A stretch of DNA of 64,000 nucleotides from Pseudomonas sp. PDM16 (GTDB lineage: Bacteria; Pseudomonadota; Gammaproteobacteria; Pseudomonadales; Pseudomonadaceae): assembly GCF_014851865.1 (NCBI RefSeq), contig NZ_JACVAM010000001.1, positions 682,001 through 746,000 on the forward strand. Direction: 5' to 3'. Under the pieces are notes generated by a model. It saw nothing but the letters and a program-made list of their open reading frames with translations, was not told where the DNA came from and ran no database searches. The position numbers were made by a program, and so were the translations under genes. Within the stretch, counting starts at the first letter, position 1; the number at the start of each line of letters is the position of its first letter. Shown here one piece after another: positions 29,870 through 38,343 of this stretch.

Positions 29870-30736
29870 TTAAAGTGCCCAGGCACATGTGCCTGCCCAT
29901 AGCAGAGCTACCAGCATCAGCTGCCAATCGGTGAGCAACGCATCGGTGGGAGATTCGCCGCCGCCCTTTTCCACCACGAACCAGTAGCGGAACAGCCCAT
30001 AGAGCACCAGGGGGATGCTGATGATCATCTCCGGGCGGCTGGTGATGACAAACAGGCTGTAGAACAGCAGAGCTCCGATGGCGGAGATTTCGGCATAGCG
30101 ATCGACAAGCGCGATGGAATAGTGGCGTAGCACTTCTCGACTCTCGCTGCCATTGCTGCTCAGCTCCTGGCGACGCTTGATCGAGGCCAGATACAGCGCC
30201 AGGCACAGCGTGGTGACGAACATCCATCCTGATACCGGTACCGACAGTGCCATGGCGCCCGCATACACACGCAGAACGAAGCCCAGCGCGATGGTGAAGA
30301 TATCCAGTACCGGTTGATGCTTGAGTACGAAGGTGTAGGCGAGGTTGAGCAGCAGGTAGCCAATGATCACGTAGATCACTTCGGGAAAGCGGAACCAAGC
30401 TGCGATCAAAGCTCCGTAGAGGAGGGCCAGCAGAACGAGAGCTGCACGGGGAGACACCAACCCCGATGCCAGGGGGCGGGTGAGCGACTTGCGTGGGTGG
30501 CGACGATCATGCTCGATGTCGTGCAAATCGTTGACGATGTAGGTGGCTGACGAGGCGATACAGAACAAGCCTGCGGCGATCAGAGCCGAAATGACCGAGT
30601 CCAAATCATGAAATTCGCCTGAGAAAAGCAGTGGTGCGAGGACGAACGCATTCTTGACCCATTGGCGAGGGCGCATCAGCGCCAGGAGTCCTTTCAACTG
30701 GGCTAGAGGGGAGTGGGTCCGTAAGGTAGCATGCAT
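29870..30736 (-). CDS. UbiA-type polyprenyl-phosphate phosphoribosyltransferase (Rv3806c-like)
   Basis: A 288-aa integral membrane prenyltransferase-fold protein with about eight to nine spans. It has the two metal/diphosphate-binding motifs of the decaprenyl-phosphate phosphoribosyltransferase branch: NDLHDIEHDRRHP (69-81) and YTFVLKHQPVLDIFTIALGF (134-153). The enzyme transfers 5-phosphoribose from PRPP to a polyprenyl phosphate. MRPRQWVKNAFVLAPL at the N terminus is also typical of this branch and unlike UbiA of ubiquinone synthesis. GGAG lies 9 nt before the ATG. It is first of a two-gene operon with the DUF212 phosphatase and divergent from gtrA. Confidence 0.88.
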   Translation of the reverse strand: MHATLRTHSPLAQLKGLLALMRPRQWVKNAFVLAPLLFSGEFHDLDSVISALIAAGLFCIASSATYIVNDLHDIEHDRRHPRKSLTRPLASGLVSPRAALVLLALLYGALIAAWFRFPEVIYVIIGYLLLNLAYTFVLKHQPVLDIFTIALGFVLRVYAGAMALSVPVSGWMFVTTLCLALYLASIKRRQELSSNGSESREVLRHYSIALVDRYAEISAIGALLFYSLFVITSRPEMIISIPLVLYGLFRYWFVVEKGGGESPTDALLTDWQLMLVALLWAGTCAWAL

Positions 30737-30768
30737 GCCATTTTACTCCGCATGGCTTCTAGTTCTTG

Positions 30769-31176
30769 ATGAGAATTGCGCTGATCTACTCGTTACTGGC
30801 TGCGATCGCTACCGCTACCAATATCTTTTCTCAGGACATGGTCACCAGGGTTTATCACGGCCCTTATGCCATTCTGCTATCAGTGCTGGTGGGGACGGGG
30901 GTGGGACTCATTGTCAAATACGTGCTGGATAAACGCTACATCTTTAGCTTCACAGCGCGAAATATGGCGCACGATGGGCGCATCTTTCTTCTTTATACCT
31001 TGATGGGGCTCGTCACTACGGCGATCTTCTGGAGCTTCGAGTTCGGTTTTCATCATCTGTTCGAGAGCAAGGAAATGCGTTACCTCGGCGGTGTCATCGG
31101 CCTGGCCATCGGCTACTACGCCAAGTATCTATTGGATCGTCGTTTCGTATTTCCCCAGGAGTCGGGGCAATGCTGA
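30769..31176 (+). CDS. GtrA family membrane protein, candidate lipid-linked arabinose flippase component
   Basis: A 135-aa protein with four hydrophobic segments and the GtrA-family ending YYAKYLLDRRFVF. GtrA proteins accompany polyprenyl-phosphate sugar synthesis; the mycobacterial homologue Rv3789 lies beside dprE1/dprE2. ATG 30769 is chosen; a TTG just before it is also open. The start codons of this gene and the divergent UbiA gene are only 32 bp apart. The stop overlaps the dprE1 start by 7 bp. Confidence 0.84.
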   Translation: MRIALIYSLLAAIATATNIFSQDMVTRVYHGPYAILLSVLVGTGVGLIVKYVLDKRYIFSFTARNMAHDGRIFLLYTLMGLVTTAIFWSFEFGFHHLFESKEMRYLGGVIGLAIGYYAKYLLDRRFVFPQESGQC

Positions 31177-32468
31177 TCAGTGGATGGGGACGATACCCGA
31201 CTATCGATGCGGAACTGCAAACGCTGAATACACCTAGCCAGGCTATTGAGAGTCTGGCGACTACACCGGCGATAGCTCGTGGCATGGGGCGCAGCTACGG
31301 TGACAGCGCGCTGGCTGCCCATATCCTTTCCACTCGCCCGCTCGACCGCCTGCATGCATTCGATGCAGATGAAGGCGTGGTCGACTGCGATGCGGGGGTC
31401 ACCCTGGCCGAGCTGATCGATGTCTTCATGCCTCGAGGCTGGTTCCTGCCAGTCACGCCCGGAACACGATTCGTCAGCGTAGGTGGTGCAGTTGCCAGCG
31501 ACGTGCATGGCAAGAATCATCATCTCGATGGTTGTTTCAGCGAGTTTGTGGACTCTCTCGATCTGTTGACAGCCAGCGGAGAAGTGTTGACCTGCTCCTC
31601 CAGCAGCCATGCCGAGCTGTTCCGTGCCACCTGTGGTGGCATGGGGCTGACCGGCGTGATCCTGCGCGCCAGGCTGCGTTTGCGGAGAGTAAAAAGCGCG
31701 TTTATCGAACAGGTCACGCTCAAGGCTGCGAATCTGGACGAGGCACTCGATCTTTTCGAGGCTCATGGAGCCAGCACCTATTCGGTGGCTTGGATCGATT
31801 GCCTGGCGAGCGGGGGAGCATTGGGGCGCTCGCTGCTCATGCTGGGAGAGCATGCTAGTTCGGGCGGCCTGGATCTTGCGCCGTCGCGGACGCTGAGTGT
31901 GCCAGTCGATATGCCTGGCATGCTGCTCAACCGCTATTCGATCAGAGCATTCAATACTCTGTACTTCCACCGCATTCGCCAGCCCCGTACGGAGCAGCGT
32001 ATCGACTATCGCCCGTTCTTTTATCCATTGGATGGCATCGCCCAATGGAATCGCCTCTATGGCCGTGACGGATTCCTCCAGTATCAGTTCGTGCTCCCCC
32101 GAGAAACTGGGCGTGAGGGTATGCGGGCGATTCTCCAGCGCATCGCGGCTTCGGGGCGCGGCTCATTCCTGGCCGTGCTCAAGGCATTCGGCGCGGCCAA
32201 CGACAACCCGCTGTCTTTCCCGATCGAGGGCTACACGCTGGCGCTGGACTTCAAGAACGAGCGCGGCCTGGCCTCGCTGCTCGATGAGCTGGACCGCATG
32301 GTCCTGGCCCATGGTGGCCGCCTCTATCTCACCAAGGATGCGCGGATGAGCGCGGAAGCCTTTCGCCAGAGCTACCCACGCTGGGAAGAATTTCAGGCGT
32401 TGCGCGAGCGCTACGGCGCCTTGGGAAAATTCGTATCGCTGCAAGCACAACGACTTGGACTGGAATGA
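31170..32468 (+). CDS. dprE1: Decaprenylphosphoryl-beta-D-ribose 2'-oxidase homologue (DprE1)
   Basis: A 432-aa FAD-binding oxidoreductase of the vanillyl-alcohol-oxidase fold. The FAD-binding half has ARGMGRSYGDSA (36-47) and VHGKNHH (112-118; His113 matches His132 of M. tuberculosis DprE1). The C-terminal substrate domain keeps LYLTKDAR with Lys389 at the place of the essential Lys418. The benzothiazinone-reactive Cys387 is replaced by Ala358 in GYTLALDF. It oxidises C2 of the polyprenyl-phosphoribose to the keto intermediate. AGGAG lies 8 nt upstream; it overlaps gtrA and dprE2 by a few bases, giving one tightly coupled operon. Confidence 0.9.
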   Translation: MLISGWGRYPTIDAELQTLNTPSQAIESLATTPAIARGMGRSYGDSALAAHILSTRPLDRLHAFDADEGVVDCDAGVTLAELIDVFMPRGWFLPVTPGTRFVSVGGAVASDVHGKNHHLDGCFSEFVDSLDLLTASGEVLTCSSSSHAELFRATCGGMGLTGVILRARLRLRRVKSAFIEQVTLKAANLDEALDLFEAHGASTYSVAWIDCLASGGALGRSLLMLGEHASSGGLDLAPSRTLSVPVDMPGMLLNRYSIRAFNTLYFHRIRQPRTEQRIDYRPFFYPLDGIAQWNRLYGRDGFLQYQFVLPRETGREGMRAILQRIAASGRGSFLAVLKAFGAANDNPLSFPIEGYTLALDFKNERGLASLLDELDRMVLAHGGRLYLTKDARMSAEAFRQSYPRWEEFQALRERYGALGKFVSLQAQRLGLE

Positions 32469-33211
32469 CCACTATGCAGAAACTGCTGATCATCGGCGCT
32501 ACCTCCGCCATCGCCGAGGCCACCGCTCGCCGCTTCGCGCTGCGCGGTTATCGCCTTCACCTGCTGGGCCGCAATGGCGAGCGCCTGGCCAGCCTGGCTG
32601 ACGACCTCCGAGTGCGCGGCGCCAGTGCCGCAAACCATGCCTTCTTCGACGCGAATGACCTGGATAGCCATCCTGCCGTACTCGACGCCGCCATCGCTGA
32701 GTTGGGTGGGCTGGACATGGTTTTGATCGCTCACGGCACCCTGGGCGACCAGAAGGCGTGCGAGCAGAGCGTCGAGCTGACGATGCAGGAGCTCAAGACC
32801 AACGTGCTGAGTGTGATCGGCCTGCTGACCACGCTGGCGAACCATTTCGAGGCTCAGGGCCACGGTAGTATCGCCGTGATCGGTTCGGTGGCCGGTGACC
32901 GCGGCCGCCAGTCCAATTATGTGTATGGCACGGCCAAGGGCGCGTTGGCGTTGTTCCTTCAGGGAATGCGCAACCGACTGAGCAAACGTGGTGTACAGGT
33001 ACTGACGATCAAGCCCGGCTTCGTCGACACACCGATGACTGCATCCTTTCCCAAGGGCCCGTTGTGGGCGACGCCGGACAAGGTTGCCGAAGACATCGAG
33101 AAGGCCATCGACAAACGCCGCGACGTGCTCTACACCCCAGGTTTCTGGCGGTTGATCATGCTGATCATCAAGAGCGTTCCGGAAGCGATTTTCAAGCGAC
33201 TGTCGCTTTGA
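32465..33211 (+). CDS. dprE2: Decaprenylphosphoryl-2-keto-D-erythropentose reductase homologue (DprE2)
   Basis: A 248-aa short-chain dehydrogenase with GATSAIAEATARRFA for NAD(P)H, the catalytic Tyr/Lys in YVYGTAKG, and a hydrophobic C-terminal tail (FWRLIMLIIKSVP) typical of DprE2. It reduces the DprE1 product, completing epimerisation of ribose to D-arabinose on the lipid carrier. The ATG overlaps the dprE1 stop (ATGA). Confidence 0.88.
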   Translation: MTTMQKLLIIGATSAIAEATARRFALRGYRLHLLGRNGERLASLADDLRVRGASAANHAFFDANDLDSHPAVLDAAIAELGGLDMVLIAHGTLGDQKACEQSVELTMQELKTNVLSVIGLLTTLANHFEAQGHGSIAVIGSVAGDRGRQSNYVYGTAKGALALFLQGMRNRLSKRGVQVLTIKPGFVDTPMTASFPKGPLWATPDKVAEDIEKAIDKRRDVLYTPGFWRLIMLIIKSVPEAIFKRLSL

Positions 33212-34653
33212 TAACGCTGCGAAGGGTCGCGTTTGGCCTGGTGCTGCTCGCCTGGTTGCTGGTACTGGTCAAGGTTGCCGCGCCGCAGTTGAGCCAGGCC
33301 TTTCAGCCGGATGGTGATCTGGCTGCCGACATGCTGCTGGTCAACCAGCTGCACGACGATGGTTACCTGTTAACCGGGCACTACTCGCGTTTTGGCTTCA
33401 ACCACCCCGGTCCGTCCTTTCTCTACGTGAATGCGCTGTTCGAGCAGATCGGGGCTGTTGCCGGCATGCCCCGGGCGAATGCCTGGTTCCTGTCCAGCCT
33501 GGTATTCAACTTCGTATTTCTGTGGTTGATCGCCTGGGCAACGGCCCGACTATTTGGGCGCCGCCTGTCGCTTGCGGCACTGGCGGCCGTGTTACCTCTT
33601 TCCATCCTTCTGGGAAGCACGCTGTCCAACTTCTGGATGCCCTACCGGCTGGTTCTTCCCTTCGCCGCATTCTTCCTGACAGCGGTACTGGTTGCCTCCA
33701 GGGGAATGCGTTTCCTGCCGCTGTCGATGGCTCTGGCCTGCCTGCTGATCCACGGCTACGTCACCATGCCGGTCTTCACATTACCGCTGTTGTTGCTGGT
33801 GACTCTGTTCAGGCTATGGCAGGCGGATTGGCGTTTGGCTGGAGATGGTCGCTGGCTGCTGATCTCTCTGGGTATCGGTGTACTGTTCCTGCTGCCGCTC
33901 CTAGTGGATTTCCTGGTCAACCCTCAGCCGAACCTGCTGCGCATACTTCGTGCGCAATCCCATCTTGCGGGGGCAGACCATCCAACCTTGGCAGAGTCAC
34001 TGACCTACGCCTTTTCCTATTGGCGCAGTACATTGCTCTTTCTTGTGCCTGCCGCTCTGGTTTTTCTGCTTCGGAGCCGTAGTCTCGGAAGTGTTAATCG
34101 TAGGCCGTTACTTTATGCGGCTGCTCTGGCGGCTTTTATCAGTGTGGTGTTCGTTCTGTATCACGCGACCGTGCCCAAGCCGCTTCATCCCTTCATGGGG
34201 AGCTATTACCAGGGCATACCCCTCGCAATGACTGCGTTGCTGCTCTATGCGTCGCTATGCAGCCTACCGCGGCCGGGAGCGAGCGTGCTGCTTGCGGGGG
34301 TGATGTTGGTCTGGCTATCGACCCTGCAGGTCCAGCTCATGGCGCCGCGAGAAGACATCCGCGAGCTCGGGGACTTCCTGATAGCGAACTCGGATCAGCG
34401 CGTCGTGATCGACTATCCCGACGACAGTGAGCCGTTCTGGATAACGGCGGGAGGCCTGTTGTTATATCTGAAGGACAGAGGAATAGACGCGTGCATCGCG
34501 AGGCCCGAGATGGATTTCCTCTATACCCCGAACGGGGTATGCCGCGAGCAAGTAGATTTCCGTCTTGAGCGGGCCGAGCGATGTGGTCCTGGTTGTCTTG
34601 CCACGAGCGGTGGAATTGCGTTGGCGCCACCCTCTGCTCGCCGGGACGGTTGA
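33208..34653 (+). CDS. Multispanning GT-C-like membrane glycosyltransferase, candidate D-arabinofuranosyltransferase
   Basis: A protein of about 481 aa with ten or more membrane spans and a short periplasmic C-terminal tail containing four Cys after residue 430. Early loops carry acidic residues (QPDGDLAADM) and the stretch HYSRFGFNHPGPSFLYVNALFEQ, split here as HYSRFGFNHPGP and SFLYVN, which resembles GT-C enzymes using polyprenyl-phosphate sugars. I chose TTG at 33208, which overlaps the dprE2 stop (TTGA); the ribosome binding site is weak, so coupled translation is assumed. As last gene of the arabinose operon it is the best candidate to transfer D-arabinofuranose in the periplasm. I cannot name the acceptor and do not call it TfpW. 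Confidence 0.75.
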   Translation: MITLRRVAFGLVLLAWLLVLVKVAAPQLSQAFQPDGDLAADMLLVNQLHDDGYLLTGHYSRFGFNHPGPSFLYVNALFEQIGAVAGMPRANAWFLSSLVFNFVFLWLIAWATARLFGRRLSLAALAAVLPLSILLGSTLSNFWMPYRLVLPFAAFFLTAVLVASRGMRFLPLSMALACLLIHGYVTMPVFTLPLLLLVTLFRLWQADWRLAGDGRWLLISLGIGVLFLLPLLVDFLVNPQPNLLRILRAQSHLAGADHPTLAESLTYAFSYWRSTLLFLVPAALVFLLRSRSLGSVNRRPLLYAAALAAFISVVFVLYHATVPKPLHPFMGSYYQGIPLAMTALLLYASLCSLPRPGASVLLAGVMLVWLSTLQVQLMAPREDIRELGDFLIANSDQRVVIDYPDDSEPFWITAGGLLLYLKDRGIDACIARPEMDFLYTPNGVCREQVDFRLERAERCGPGCLATSGGIALAPPSARRDG

Positions 34654-34711
34654 CGCTTGGGCGGGGTGGTCGGAAAAGGTAGCGCCAATGATATGCTGCC
34701 AGCTCTTCTGA

Positions 34712-36471
<1,760 letters not shown>

Positions 36472-36673
36472 AGCGGTTAGAGCTGGTGCGATTAAGACCC
36501 CTGCCGAGGGGCCTGGGGCAGGTTCCGGATTGTTCTGGTGGCTGGGCCACTTGCTCTCTGTCTCTGTCCTGACGAAGTGACGCCGAATCGCCCTGATGCG
36601 GGTGATAACACTTCTCAATTGCTGTAGCATGCGCCGCTTTCGGCGATTCTGCCGTTATGCATCAGGGCAGGAT

Positions 36674-37192
36674 ATGTCTCGCGGCGGCTCATCCGACTTG
36701 CTGGCCAGCTTCCAGGAACACTATGCGGATCTGCTTCGCTTCCTCGCGAGGCGGCTCGGCGATGTCGAGCATGCTGCCGATGTCGCCCAGGACACCTACC
36801 TGCGTCTTGCGGCTCTGCCCGCCGGCGAGCCGATCAAGGAGCCCCGAGCCTTTCTGTTTCGGGTTGCAGGTAACCTCGCCATCGACCGTCTGCGAGTTGA
36901 AAACCGCCTGGCTGCTCTGCACGCCGAAGAGGGGGCGGCAATGGACCTCCATGATCCGACGTCTTGCCCGCAGAGTTCGTTGCTGGCGGGGGAGGCATTG
37001 ACTCAGCTGGACAAGGCCCTCGGTCAGTTGCCCGACAAGGCTCGCCTGGCTTTGCTGCTCAATCGCATCGAGGGTTTGACCCATGCGCAGATTGCAGAGC
37101 GCCTGGGTGTATCCGAGAGTATGGTCGGTAAGTACATCGTCCAGGCCATGCGCCATTGCCGCGCATGGATGCGGCGGGTGGACACAGCATGA
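36674..37192 (+). CDS. FecI-like ECF sigma factor
   Basis: A 172-aa sigma-70 family factor with region 2 (about 10-75; HAADVAQDTYLRLA, then EPRAFLFRVAGNLAIDRLR) and region 4 (about 110-165; ALLLNRIEGLTHAQIAERLGVSESMVGKYI). It directs RNA polymerase to the receptor promoter when the outer-membrane receptor senses its ferric siderophore. ATG 36674 gives the normal family length; AGGA is very close, and an upstream ATG (36596) would add an unusual 26 residues. A weak Fur-box-like sequence lies at 36604-36622. Confidence 0.9.
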   Translation: MSRGGSSDLLASFQEHYADLLRFLARRLGDVEHAADVAQDTYLRLAALPAGEPIKEPRAFLFRVAGNLAIDRLRVENRLAALHAEEGAAMDLHDPTSCPQSSLLAGEALTQLDKALGQLPDKARLALLLNRIEGLTHAQIAERLGVSESMVGKYIVQAMRHCRAWMRRVDTA

Positions 37193-37235
37193 CTCACTCC
37201 GACAGACTGCCGCGCAATCACGGCTTGTGAAGTGC

Positions 37236-38192
37236 ATGAACGAACCTCTTCCCCCTGATCGCGACCTCGAAGACGAGGCTATCGAGCGCCTAGTGCATCT
37301 GCACTCCGGGCGTGCGAGTGCGAGTGACCGTCTGGCATTCCAGAGCTGGCGCCAGCTCAGCCCGGCTCATCGCGCCGCCGCGCAGGCTGCCGAAGAACTG
37401 TGGGGGGCGCTGCCGTACACCGAGACCGCACGGCTCCATCAGTTCAGTCCATCGGTAAATGTGGTACCGAGGAAGCGCCTGCGACGTGGCATGTCAGTTG
37501 CGGCTAGCCTGGTCGCAGTGGTGTTGGCGCTCGGCCTTTATATCGAAGGCCCCGCACTGTACGCAGATCACCGCACCGGCACTGGTGAACGCCGTGAGAT
37601 ACAGCTAGCCGACGGCAGCCAGGTCTGGCTTAACAGTGGTACGGCTCTGTCGGTGGATTTCACCGAGACGCGGCGGGATATCCGCCTGCACGCTGGGGAG
37701 GCACTGTTCGTCGTGTCCAAAGACAGCGAGCGGCCATTCGTCGTGCATGCCGCAGATGGCGAAGTGCGAGCCGTCGGCACTCGTTTCGATGTCGACCTGC
37801 GCGGCTCGGCTGTCGAAGTACGGGTAAGCGAGGGGATTGTCCAGGTCGACTCCGCCGGTGCCCAGCCGGCTCGGCTGACCGCTGGTCTGGGTCTGCGATA
37901 CCTGCAGGGACGAGCCCCCGGTGAGCCCCACGAGGTAGATTTGCGCTCTGCCGACGCATGGCAACGAGGCAAGCTGATCTTCAATCGCCAGCCCTTGGGC
38001 GAGGTGCTCGGGGAGCTGGAGCGTTACCTGCCCGGGCAGCTCTATCTGACCGACGACGCCCTGCGCGGTTTGCTGGTCAGTGGCGTGTTCGAGCTGGATG
38101 ATCCTCAGGGCATGCTCAACACCCTGGCTCAGACCCAGCCGGTGCACATTACCCGGTTGCCGCTGTTCACCCTGGTGCGGCCGAAGAGTTAG
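37236..38192 (+). CDS. FecR-family transmembrane sigma regulator
   Basis: A 318-aa protein. The cytoplasmic N terminus (DUF4880-like; EAIERLVHLHSGRASASDRLAFQSWR) binds the sigma factor. One membrane span follows around residues 84-100 (SVAASLVAVVLALGLYIEG). The periplasmic FecR domain has ERREIQLADGSQVWLNSGT and a C-terminal STN-like part (FNRQPLGEVLGELERY). It transmits the receptor signal to the sigma factor. It starts 43 bp after the sigma gene. Confidence 0.9.
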   Translation: MNEPLPPDRDLEDEAIERLVHLHSGRASASDRLAFQSWRQLSPAHRAAAQAAEELWGALPYTETARLHQFSPSVNVVPRKRLRRGMSVAASLVAVVLALGLYIEGPALYADHRTGTGERREIQLADGSQVWLNSGTALSVDFTETRRDIRLHAGEALFVVSKDSERPFVVHAADGEVRAVGTRFDVDLRGSAVEVRVSEGIVQVDSAGAQPARLTAGLGLRYLQGRAPGEPHEVDLRSADAWQRGKLIFNRQPLGEVLGELERYLPGQLYLTDDALRGLLVSGVFELDDPQGMLNTLAQTQPVHITRLPLFTLVRPKS

Positions 38193-38343
38193 GAAGCCCT
38201 CGGAAAATCGTATTCTCGATTTCCGGCCGTTAAATAATTTCATTTCTCATGGCAAGGTCGGCAAGGCTGATTCGTCGTAGGCATGAAGCGCGAATTATTC
38301 GCATTGATAACGCGCAGCCAACCCTACATCGAAGGCGCTTTCC

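Noticed and set aside
33208..34653. Naming the membrane glycosyltransferase tfpW
   Set aside because: TfpW genes sit beside pilA; no pilin is here and I cannot show sequence identity from the window alone.
36604..36622. Fur box upstream of the FecI-like gene
   Set aside because: Only about 10 of 19 consensus positions match; expected by context but not supported by sequence.
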